Origin: Amycolatopsis aidingensis | GTDB taxonomy: Bacteria > Actinomycetota > Actinomycetes > Mycobacteriales > Pseudonocardiaceae | Direction: 5' to 3' | Assembly: GCF_018885265.1 (NCBI RefSeq) | Contig: NZ_CP076538.1 | Coordinates: forward strand, 4,872,001-4,936,000 | Length of the DNA: 64,000 nt | Part shown: one piece after another, positions 57,550 through 64,000 of the stretch | Layout of the letters: every line of letters begins with the position of its first letter | Position numbering within the stretch: position 1 is the stretch's first letter | Translations under genes and position numbers: made by a program | Notes under the pieces: generated by a model | What the model was told of the DNA's origin: nothing | The model's input: the letters and a program-made list of their open reading frames with translations, nothing else | The model's database searches: none

Positions 57550-57573
57550 TTTTCGGTCAGCTTTACCCGAAAA
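57550..57573 (-). terminator. Hairpin downstream of the VOC gene
   Basis: TTTTCGG (57550-57556) and CCGAAAA (57567-57573) flank a ten-base loop. On the minus strand the hairpin lies 28 bases past the VOC stop (57602) and ends in an A/T-rich arm. It is a plausible simple terminator separating the VOC gene from the hypothetical gene at 57498. Confidence 0.5.
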
Positions 57574-57601
57574 GAGCAGCAGTCGGTGCGGGGGGTTACG
57601 G

Positions 57602-58045
57602 CTACTCGTCGAGGCACCACGGCTTGCTCTCGTCGAACGGCTTGCGCTCGGTGAGACTGAACCAGTTGCCCGAGTCGTCCCGGAACACGGCCTCGATCCC
57701 GTAGGGCCGTTCGGCCGGCTCCTGCAGGAAGGTCACCCCGCGCGCGGACAGCACCCGGAAGGTCTCCCTGCAGTCGTCGGTCCCCCAGACGCCCATGCCG
57801 AGCACGCCTTTGGCGATGAACTCGCGCAGCTGCTTCTCGGTCTCCGCGTCGTGCTGCGGCGGGCCCGGCTCCATCAGGACGAACTCCAGGTCCGGCTGGT
57901 CGGCCGGTCCGACGGTGAGCCAGCGGAACCGGCCGTCCATCTTCATGTCGGTACGCACCTGGAAGCCGAGCTTCTCGGTGTAGAACTCCCTGGCGGAGTC
58001 GTAGTCCAGCACGTAGATGCCCGCGTGCGACAGTTTCCTGATCAT
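57602..58045 (-). CDS. VOC family protein downstream of AraC
   Basis: Protein of 147 residues of the vicinal-oxygen-chelate fold: KLSHAGIYVLDYDSAREFYT, DLEFVLMEPGPP, then a C-terminal module ending GIEAVFRDDSGNWFSLTE. The metal-ligand-like residues are His7 and the Glu of DLEFVL. ATG 58045 follows AAGGGAGC. It lies 35 bases after an AraC gene on the same strand, a very common actinobacterial pair in which the AraC protein controls the VOC gene. The substrate is unknown. Confidence 0.87.
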   Translation of the reverse strand: MIRKLSHAGIYVLDYDSAREFYTEKLGFQVRTDMKMDGRFRWLTVGPADQPDLEFVLMEPGPPQHDAETEKQLREFIAKGVLGMGVWGTDDCRETFRVLSARGVTFLQEPAERPYGIEAVFRDDSGNWFSLTERKPFDESKPWCLDE

Positions 58046-58080
58046 GGTTGCTCCCTTGTCCGTGCTCACGGGGAGTAACA

Positions 58081-58521
58081 CTATTCGGAGGCGGGACCGG
58101 GCTCCTTATCCGAGAGTACGGAATCAGGCGCCGGGCGGGTCCACATCATCAGGTAGCAACCGGGGATGGGCGCGGGCCCGGACCGTCGCACGGCCGCCCG
58201 GTACCGCGTCGGGGACATGCCCACCAGCTCGGAGAACCGGCGGCTGAAGGTACCGAGGCTGGCGAAGCCGACCAGCATGCAGATCTCGGTGACCGTCAGG
58301 TTCGCGGCACGCAGCAGATCCTTGGCCCGCTCGATCCGCCTACGGGTCAGGTAGGCCATCGGCGACTCGCCGTAGGCCGCCGCGAAGGAGTGGATGAAGT
58401 GCGACCGGGAACATCCCGCCACCGCCGCCACCTGGCTGACCTCCAGCGGCTGGTCGTAGCGCGTGTCCATCCAGTCCTTGGCCCTGCGCAGGTGGGCCAC
58501 CGTCGGCAGCGGGCGGGCCAT
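58081..58521 (-). CDS. Short AraC-type regulator
   Basis: Protein of 146 residues consisting only of the AraC double HTH (AKDWMDTRYDQPLEVSQVAA, CSRSHFIHSFAAAYGESPMA, then ICMLVGFASLGTFSRRFSEL) plus a short tail; no sensor domain. ATG 58521 starts one base after the polA stop (58523), so it could be read through from polA. It is followed by the VOC gene (35 bases), its probable target. Sensor-less AraC proteins of this size are common beside VOC genes. Confidence 0.87.
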   Translation of the reverse strand: MARPLPTVAHLRRAKDWMDTRYDQPLEVSQVAAVAGCSRSHFIHSFAAAYGESPMAYLTRRRIERAKDLLRAANLTVTEICMLVGFASLGTFSRRFSELVGMSPTRYRAAVRRSGPAPIPGCYLMMWTRPAPDSVLSDKEPGPASE

Positions 58522-58522
58522 A

Positions 58523-61270
58523 CTAGTGCGCGGCCTCGTTCCAGGACCGGCCGAAGCCCACCGAGACCTCCAGCGGAACGGCCAGCTCGTAGGCGGCACC
58601 CATCGCCTCGCGCACCAGGCGTTCCACCTCGGCCCGCTCGCCGTCCACCACCTCGAGCACCAGCTCGTCGTGCACCTGCAGCAGCACCCTGCTGCTCGCC
58701 TGCGCCTCGCGCAGCGCCTGGTGCACCTTGAGCATGGCGACCTTGATGATGTCCGCCGCGCTGCCCTGGATCGGCGCGTTCAGCGCCATCCGCTCGGCCA
58801 TCTCCCTGCGCTGGCGGTTGTCGCTGTTCAGATCGGGCAGGTACCGGCGGCGCCCGAAGATCGTCTCGGTGTAGCCGACCTTGCCCGCCTGCTCGACCAC
58901 GGTGTGCAGGTAGTCGCGCACCCCGCCGAACCGGGAGAAGTAGGCGTCCATCTGCGCCTTGGCCTCCTCCGTGGAGATCCGCAGCTGCTGGGCGAGGCCA
59001 TAGGCGGACAGCCCGTATGCCAGCCCGTAGGACATGGCCTTCACCCGGTACCGCAGTTCCGGGGTCACCTCATCGGGCTCGATGGCGAACGCCCGCGAGG
59101 CCACATAGGTGTGCAGGTCCTCGCCGGTGTTGAACGCCTCGATCAGGCTCTCGTCCCCGGAGAGGTGCGCCATGATCCGCATCTCGATCTGGCTGTAGTC
59201 CGCGGTCATCAGCTCGGCGTAGCCGGAACCGACCACGAAGGCGTCCCGGATCCGCCTGCCTTCCTCGGTACGCACTGGGATGTTCTGCAGGTTGGGGTCC
59301 ACCGAGGACAGTCGCCCGGTTGCCGCGATGGTCTGCTGCAGGGTGGTGTGGATGCGACCGTCCCCGGCCACCGACTTGATCAGGCCCTCGACAGTGGTCC
59401 GCAGCCTGGTCGCGTCCCGGTGCTCGAGCAGGTGCTGCAGGAACGGGTGCTCGGTCTTCTCGTACAGCGTCTGCAGCGCCTCGGCGTCGGTGGTGTAGCC
59501 GGTCTTGGTGCGTTTGGTCTTCGGCATGGCCAGCTCGTCGAACAGCACCACCTGCAGCTGCTTGGGTGAGCCGAGGTTGATCTGCTTGCCGATCACCGCG
59601 TAGGCGTCGTCGGCCGCCTGCTTCACCCGCGCCGCGTAATGCGCCTCGAGCTCGGTGAGCTGGTCGAGGTCCACCGCGATACCAGCGGCCTCCAGCTCGG
59701 TGATCACCTCGAGCAGCGGCAGCTCGAGGTCGTCCAGCAGGTGCGAGCCACCCATCTTGCCGAGTTCCTCGGCAAGCGCCGAGCCCAGCTCGGCCACCGC
59801 GCGGGCACGCACCAGCTCGGCCTGCACCAGCTGGGCGTCCCCGTCCTCGGGCCCGCTGCCCGCGGAGTCCAGCAGGGACAGCTGCCCCTCCCCCGCTCCC
59901 GCCTCGGAGCGCAGCTCCCGTTGCAGGTAACGCAGCACCAGGTCGTCCAGCTCGAAGGAACGCTGGCCGGGGCGGACCAGGTAGGCGGCCAGCTCGGTGT
60001 CCATGGACAGCCCGGCCACCGTCCAGCCGCGGGCCCTTGCCGCGTGCAGCGGCACCTTCAGCGCGTGGCCGACCTTGGGAATCGCGCGGTCGGCGAGCCA
60101 GCCGGCGAGGGCGCTTTCGTCGGCCTCGTCCATGGCGGTGACGTCGATATAGGCGCCCTGCCCGTCCGGGGCCGCCAGGGTGACCGACTGGAAGTCGGCG
60201 TACACCGAGGCGCCCGTGGTGCGGAAGGAAAGGCCGATCGGCTGCTCGCCAGCCGCATGCTCGCCGAGCCAGCCTGCGACCGCGCCCGGCTCCAGCGCGT
60301 GCCCGCTGACCTGGAAGCCCTCATCAGCCTCCGGCTCGGCGCTGGAGAGGGTGGCGAAGAGCCGGTCCCGCAGCACCCGGAACTCCAGCTCGTCGAACAG
60401 CCGGTGCACCGCGTCCCGGTCCCATGGCCGCAGCTCGAGGTCGTCCGGCGTGGTCTCCAGCGGCACGTCCCGCACCAGCTCGGTGAGCTGCCGGTTGAGC
60501 AGCACGGCGTCCACATGCGCGCGCAGCGCGTCGCCGACCTTGCCCTTCACCTCGTCGATGCGGTCGACCAGCTCGCCGAGGGTGCCGAACTGCTTGATCC
60601 ACTTCGCCGCGGTCTTCTCCCCCACCCCTGGGATGCCGGGCAGGTTGTCCGAGGGGTCCCCGCGCAGCGCCGCGAAGTCCGGGTACTGGGAGGGGCTGAG
60701 GCCGTACTTCTCCTGTACCGCGTCCGGGTCGAACCGGACCAGGTCGGACACGCCCTTCTTCGGGTAGAGCACCGTGACCGACCCGTTCACCAGCTGCAGC
60801 GCGTCCCGGTCGCCGGTGCAGATGAGCACCTGGTAGTCCGGTCCCGCCTGGGTGGTGAGGGTGGCGATGATGTCGTCGGCCTCGTAGCCCTCCTTGGTCA
60901 GGATCGGGATGCCGAGGACGGCCAGCACGTCCTTGATCAGGTCCACCTGGCCCTTGAAGTCGTCCGGGGTGGCGCTGCGGGTGGCCTTGTAGTCGGCGAA
61001 GGTCTCCGAGCGGAAGGTCTGCCGGGAGACGTCGAAGGCCACCGCGAGGTGCGTGGGCGTCTCGTCCCTGAGCAGGTTGATCAGCATGGAGGTGAACCCG
61101 AACACCGCGTTGGTGACCTGACCGGTGGTGGTGCGGAACCGGTCGGCAGGAACCGCGAAGAACGCCCGGTAGGCCATCGAGTGCCCGTCGATGAGCAGCA
61201 GCCGGGTGCCCTCGCCTGCCGGGGCCGGGGCTGTGGTGTTCGCTACGGTGGTGTTCTCAGTCGGGCTCAC
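58523..61270 (-). CDS. polA: DNA polymerase I
   Basis: Repair and replication polymerase of 915 residues. The N-terminal 5'-3' exonuclease domain covers about 1-300 (LLLIDGHSMAYRAFFAVPAD, GYEADDIIATLT, PGIPGVGEKTAAKW). The middle domain at the Exo I position reads SFRTTGASVYADFQSV with no Asp-x-Glu pair, so proofreading is absent, as known for actinobacterial Pol I. The polymerase domain has TADYSQIEMRIMAHLSGD, the O-helix RYRVKAMSYGLAYGLSAYGL and VLLQVHDELVLEV. GTG 61270 is used; ATG 61327 would overlap the divergent thioesterase. It anchors the polA-rpsA-coaE-uvrB series. Confidence 0.97.
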   Translation of the reverse strand: MSPTENTTVANTTAPAPAGEGTRLLLIDGHSMAYRAFFAVPADRFRTTTGQVTNAVFGFTSMLINLLRDETPTHLAVAFDVSRQTFRSETFADYKATRSATPDDFKGQVDLIKDVLAVLGIPILTKEGYEADDIIATLTTQAGPDYQVLICTGDRDALQLVNGSVTVLYPKKGVSDLVRFDPDAVQEKYGLSPSQYPDFAALRGDPSDNLPGIPGVGEKTAAKWIKQFGTLGELVDRIDEVKGKVGDALRAHVDAVLLNRQLTELVRDVPLETTPDDLELRPWDRDAVHRLFDELEFRVLRDRLFATLSSAEPEADEGFQVSGHALEPGAVAGWLGEHAAGEQPIGLSFRTTGASVYADFQSVTLAAPDGQGAYIDVTAMDEADESALAGWLADRAIPKVGHALKVPLHAARARGWTVAGLSMDTELAAYLVRPGQRSFELDDLVLRYLQRELRSEAGAGEGQLSLLDSAGSGPEDGDAQLVQAELVRARAVAELGSALAEELGKMGGSHLLDDLELPLLEVITELEAAGIAVDLDQLTELEAHYAARVKQAADDAYAVIGKQINLGSPKQLQVVLFDELAMPKTKRTKTGYTTDAEALQTLYEKTEHPFLQHLLEHRDATRLRTTVEGLIKSVAGDGRIHTTLQQTIAATGRLSSVDPNLQNIPVRTEEGRRIRDAFVVGSGYAELMTADYSQIEMRIMAHLSGDESLIEAFNTGEDLHTYVASRAFAIEPDEVTPELRYRVKAMSYGLAYGLSAYGLAQQLRISTEEAKAQMDAYFSRFGGVRDYLHTVVEQAGKVGYTETIFGRRRYLPDLNSDNRQRREMAERMALNAPIQGSAADIIKVAMLKVHQALREAQASSRVLLQVHDELVLEVVDGERAEVERLVREAMGAAYELAVPLEVSVGFGRSWNEAAH

Positions 61271-61295
61271 GGGGGCGAGTCTAGGCTGCAGGTCC

Positions 61296-61315
61296 GACAC
61301 TCTTTCGGGAGTGTC
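61296..61315. promoter_or_regulatory. Hairpin in the polA/thioesterase divergent gap
   Basis: GACACTC (61296-61302) and GAGTGTC (61309-61315) pair perfectly around TTTCGG. It lies 26 bases upstream of the polA GTG and 29 bases upstream of the thioesterase GTG. It may be an operator shared by the two genes or a leader hairpin of polA. Confidence 0.35.
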
Positions 61316-61343
61316 CTTCAGCGTCATGAGCAGGGAGTCAACG

Positions 61344-61781
61344 GTGACCGAGCCCACCTCCGACGAGGCCCGTGCGCTGCTGTCCGGGATCGACCCGGCA
61401 GTGGCCGACCAGCAGCTCAACGACAAGATCGGGCTGGAGATCATCGAGCTGAGCCCCGAACGGGTGGTCGGCACGATGCCGGTCGCGGGCAACCTGCAGC
61501 CGTACGGGCTGCTGCACGGCGGGGCGAACGCGGTGCTCGCCGAGGCCCTCGGCTCCACCGTCGCCGCGCTGAACGCGGGCCGGGACCGGGTGGCGATGGG
61601 GCTGGAGCTGTCCTGTACCCATCACCGCGCCGTCCGCGCGGGGAAGGTGACCGGGGTGGCCAGCCCGGTGCATGTCGGGCGCGGGACCGTCACCGTGGAC
61701 ATCGAGCTCACCGACGACTCCGGCCGGCGCAGCTGCTCGGCCCGGCTGACCTGCGTGGTGCGGGACCGGCCGCCGAAGTAG
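61344..61781 (+). CDS. Hotdog-fold thioesterase (PaaI-like)
   Basis: Acyl-CoA thioesterase-like protein of 145 residues: QLNDKIGLEIIELSPERVVG, catalytic-region GLLHGGANAVLAEALGST and the strand pattern of the hotdog fold. It should hydrolyse an acyl- or aryl-CoA; the substrate is unknown. GTG 61344 follows GGGAG at six bases; ATG 61326 is in frame but has no ribosome-binding site. A polA-thioesterase divergent pair is common in actinobacteria. LysR starts five bases after its stop. Confidence 0.9.
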   Translation: MTEPTSDEARALLSGIDPAVADQQLNDKIGLEIIELSPERVVGTMPVAGNLQPYGLLHGGANAVLAEALGSTVAALNAGRDRVAMGLELSCTHHRAVRAGKVTGVASPVHVGRGTVTVDIELTDDSGRRSCSARLTCVVRDRPPK

Positions 61782-61785
61782 CGGG

Positions 61786-62757
61786 ATGGACCTCGACCTC
61801 GCGCAGGTCCGCGCATTCGTGGTCACCGCGCAGCGGCAGAGCTTCAGCCGGGCGGCGGAGCAGCTCTTCCTCACCCAGCAGGCGCTTTCCAAGCGCATCC
61901 GCAGGCTGGAGGAGGCGCTGTCGGTCCAGTTGTTCCTGCGCACCGGCAGGGCGACCGAGCTGACCGAGCAGGGCGCGCGGTTCCTGCCGCATGCGGTGGA
62001 ACTGCTGCGGGTGGCCGAAGCCGCCGTCGCCGCACTGGACGGCGCGGCCAGGCCGCTACGGCTGGACCTGATCGACTCCCGGCTTTCCCCGATGTTCATG
62101 CTGCGCAGGATGGCCGAGCGGGACCCGGAGCTGCGGATCGAGCGCAGCCAGTTGCGCGGGCTGGCGAACGCGCTCGGCCCGTTGCTGCACGGTGAGCTCG
62201 ACCTCGCCTTCGGCCGGGTGCGCGACCTCGGCCGGGAGCTGCCCGCGGAGCTGGAGCACCGGCTGATCCGGCTGGAGCCGCTGGTGGCCCTGCTGCCACC
62301 GGAGCATCCGCTGGCTGCGGGCGAGGTCGTCCGGATGACCGATCTGCGGGCGGAGGGAATCTGGCTGCCCTCGCTGGCCGGGCCGGTGGAGTGGCTGGCG
62401 TACCTGCGCCGGATGAGCGAGAGCCTCGGGGTGCCGCTGGACGAGTCCGGGGTCAGCTACGACCTCCGGCACACCCTGGAGCAGACCCGGTACGGCAGGC
62501 AGCGGGTCACCCTGGCCGGTGCCGATATGGAGCTCGCAGCCGACCTGAACCTGCGGGTGCTGCCGTTCGAACCGGCGCCGCTGTTCCCGTGGTCGGTGGT
62601 CTGGCACCGGGACAACCGGCATCCGGGCCTGGCAAGGCTGCTGGCACTGGCCGGCCAGACCAGCAGGGCGGAGTCCTGGTGTGACTACGACCCCGCCAGG
62701 AACTGGGTGCCTGCGGACGAGCCGGTTACCGCAGGCGGGAGCGGAACCACGCGGTGA
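61786..62757 (+). CDS. LysR family transcriptional regulator
   Basis: Regulator of 323 residues: N-terminal LysR winged HTH (LAQVRAFVVTAQRQSFSRAA, LTQQALSKRIRRLEEALSVQ) and a substrate-binding domain from about 90 (LRLDLIDSRLSPMFML, LRGLANALGPLLHGELDLAF). The ATG lies five bases after the thioesterase stop, so they may be co-transcribed. It converges with the alpha/beta hydrolase at 62726 (32-base overlap), which is its most likely local target only if transcribed from afar; the true regulon is unknown. Confidence 0.9.
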   Translation: MDLDLAQVRAFVVTAQRQSFSRAAEQLFLTQQALSKRIRRLEEALSVQLFLRTGRATELTEQGARFLPHAVELLRVAEAAVAALDGAARPLRLDLIDSRLSPMFMLRRMAERDPELRIERSQLRGLANALGPLLHGELDLAFGRVRDLGRELPAELEHRLIRLEPLVALLPPEHPLAAGEVVRMTDLRAEGIWLPSLAGPVEWLAYLRRMSESLGVPLDESGVSYDLRHTLEQTRYGRQRVTLAGADMELAADLNLRVLPFEPAPLFPWSVVWHRDNRHPGLARLLALAGQTSRAESWCDYDPARNWVPADEPVTAGGSGTTR

Positions 62758-63529
62758 ACTCCGCGTCCACCGCTGCGGCGTGCGGGGTCTGCGCGGCCGC
62801 CTCGATGCCGGGCTCCTCGGCCAGTGCATGCGCCATGCCGCCGATGGTGACCAGCCTGGCCCGGTCACCGAGCTTGCCCGCCAGTGCCGCCGCGGGCTCG
62901 GTGAAGGCGATGTCGTCCTGCTCGCCGAGCACCAGCAGCACCTCGGCGGTCAGCTCCTCCGCGCGGCGCACGAAGTCGAACCGGTCGGCCACCGCACGGG
63001 ACCGCTCGCTCCACGGGTACCGCACGCCGTAGGCCCGTTCGTTGCGCCCGACGGCTGCGGCGAGCTGGACCACCGGGCTCACTACGGCGGCGGCCGCGAT
63101 CGGCAGCTCCGCGCGGGCCAGCACCTCCAGTGCCACCGCCGCACCCGCCGAGCCGCCGGCCACGCCGACCGGGCCGTCCGCGATGGGCAGGGCGGCGCGC
63201 AGCTCGGCGACCACGGCAGGGAACTCGGCCGCGGCCCGCTCGGTCACCGGTTCGGCGATGTTCAGCACGAAGTCCTCGCCCGCCAGCCGGAGGAACTCCG
63301 CGAAGCCGCCTTCCGGTGCCCTGCTCCCGCTCATCGGCAGCCCGAGGTGGACCCGCCAGGCCGGCAGTCCGGCCATCGGCAGCGCCGCGGCCATGGCCTG
63401 CTCGCTGCGCGGGGGTTCCATCAGGTGCCAGGTGACCACCAACGGTGCCGGTCCATCGGCCGCGGCCGGTGGGACGGCGACGTACGGAACCCCCGCGGCG
63501 ATCCCCTCGACGGCTGGCGAAGTCTGCAT
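62726..63529 (-). CDS. Alpha/beta hydrolase
   Basis: Soluble protein of 267 residues with a serine-hydrolase elbow GVAGGSAGAAVALEVLARA, acid region VLLVLGEQDDIAFTEPAA and His in IGGMAHALAEEPG, a complete Ser-Asp-His triad in the usual order. It resembles dienelactone hydrolase-like/esterase-like members. ATG 63529. Overlaps the LysR end by 32 bases on the opposite strand. The substrate is unknown. Confidence 0.85.
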   Translation of the reverse strand: MQTSPAVEGIAAGVPYVAVPPAAADGPAPLVVTWHLMEPPRSEQAMAAALPMAGLPAWRVHLGLPMSGSRAPEGGFAEFLRLAGEDFVLNIAEPVTERAAAEFPAVVAELRAALPIADGPVGVAGGSAGAAVALEVLARAELPIAAAAVVSPVVQLAAAVGRNERAYGVRYPWSERSRAVADRFDFVRRAEELTAEVLLVLGEQDDIAFTEPAAALAGKLGDRARLVTIGGMAHALAEEPGIEAAAQTPHAAAVDAEFTAWFRSRLR

Positions 63530-63619
63530 GAGGTCTCCCCATCTTCGGTGGGCCGGGACCTTCCCGGCCCGCTGACCTCAGCAAACCGCCCCCGCACCGG
63601 CCCCGTCCAACAGCCATCC

Positions 63620-63656
63620 GGCGCCCGGCCACAACCGGCGGTTGTGACCGGGCGCC
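63620..63656 (-). terminator. Strong hairpin downstream of livF
   Basis: GGCGCCCGGCCACAACC (63620-63636) and GGTTGTGACCGGGCGCC (63640-63656) form a 17-base stem with one mismatch and a three-base loop. It starts seven bases past the livF stop (63664) and is followed on the minus strand by no T run, as is common in high-G+C terminators. Confidence 0.78.
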
Positions 63657-63663
63657 CGGTTGG

Positions 63664-64000
63664 TCAGGCGACCCCGAGGTAGGCCTCCTTGATCGACTCG
63701 TCGGCGAGCAGCTCGGCGCCGGTGCCGGACTTGACGATGTAGCCGGTCTCCAGCACGTAGGCCCGGTGTGCCCTGGACAGGGCCTGCTGGGCGTTCTGCT
63801 CCACCAGCAGCACGGTGGTGCCCTGCTCGTTGATCTCGGTGATGATCCGGAAGATCTGCTGGATGATCTGCGGCGCGAGCCCCATCGATGGCTCGTCCAG
63901 CAGCAACAGCTTCGGTTCCGCCATCAGTGCCCTGCCGATCGCGAGCATCTGCTGCTCCCCGCCGGAGAGGGTGCCGCCCACCTGGGTGCTGCGTTCGGCC
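63664..64000 (-). CDS. livF: Branched-chain amino acid ABC transporter ATPase, 3' part (LivF-like)
   Basis: The C-terminal 111 codons of a LivF-type ATPase; the gene runs off the window's right edge. Visible: signature [20 protein letters not shown], Walker [15 protein letters not shown]-loop [20 protein letters not shown] and the LivF end [19 protein letters not shown]. LivF with LivG energises uptake of leucine, isoleucine, valine or related compounds through LivHM. The full operon presumably continues to the right. Confidence 0.93.
   Translation of the reverse strand, partial: AERSTQVGGTLSGGEQQMLAIGRALMAEPKLLLLDEPSMGLAPQIIQQIFRIITEINEQGTTVLLVEQNAQQALSRAHRAYVLETGYIVKSGTGAELLADESIKEAYLGVA

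Noticed and set aside
59639..61963. A 774-residue plus-strand frame
   Set aside because: It is the antisense shadow of polA and continues into the thioesterase and LysR genes in the wrong frame.

Overview
The window is high-G+C DNA with GTG/TTG starts, short intergenic gaps, frequent ATGA/GTGA stop-start overlaps and many one-component regulators. A two-domain geosmin synthase, a maleylpyruvate isomerase-type (mycothiol-dependent) protein, a 13E12/DUF222 HNH protein, GAF-ANTAR proteins and CoaE fused to a GrpB-like domain all point to a filamentous actinobacterium. My best guess is the Pseudonocardiaceae; this is inferred from gene content, not from a database search. The piece looks chromosomal. 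I see no rRNA, tRNA, CRISPR array, complete insertion sequence or prophage.

Layout. 1-6.5 kb: an SDR/XRE divergent pair; a GbsR-like regulator with a transposase-type HTH facing an ABC exporter; a GNAT; and a DUF222-HNH gene with an SOS-box-like site. 6.5-13.7 kb: a DUF6745 pair, a stand-alone TOPRIM protein, YceI, a NarL-type two-component system and geosmin synthase. 13.8-23.1 kb: a TetR/hydrolase divergon with two operators, an RlaP-like nucleotidyltransferase, GAF-ANTAR, ANTAR-only and HTH-less TPR proteins, a histidine phosphatase, two tandem threonine-dehydratase paralogues, an AraC protein and an alpha/alpha-toroid protein. 23.1-29.2 kb: a sugar kinase/isomerase cassette with a divergent LacI, an ASCH protein and a RES-type toxin-antitoxin pair. 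29.2-38.8 kb: a frameshifted S9 peptidase, TerC behind a yybP-ykoY-like leader, a hydrolase-ABC ATPase fusion with its permease, a GNAT, a VOC protein and a winged-helix regulator.

38.8-61.3 kb carries the housekeeping series uvrB, coaE, rpsA and polA, all on the minus strand in the order typical of actinobacteria. Two accessory blocks interrupt it. The first (41.0-48.2 kb) holds a mycothiol-type enzyme with MarR, a PucR regulator, a DUF402 protein and a drug-efflux-type ABC transporter co-oriented with a two-component system. The second (51.5-58.5 kb) holds a methyltransferase, a GNAT, and a TetR-controlled YhgE/Pip operon whose ATPase-like subunit has a broken Walker A, then VOC and AraC genes. 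The right end has a thioesterase, a LysR protein, an alpha/beta hydrolase and the 3' end of a livF-type ATPase that runs off the window.

Several gene sets look like self-contained regulated modules with visible palindromic operators. The most unusual are the extracytoplasmic hydrolase fused through a membrane helix to an ABC ATPase (32.5-36.4 kb), the TerC leader in which an aptamer stem and a ribosome-binding-site hairpin compete for the same bases, and an exact 21-bp-period repeat at the end of uvrB. No intergenic stretch exceeds 300 bases; the longest are 51476-51767 (rpsA leader) and 37442-37722.
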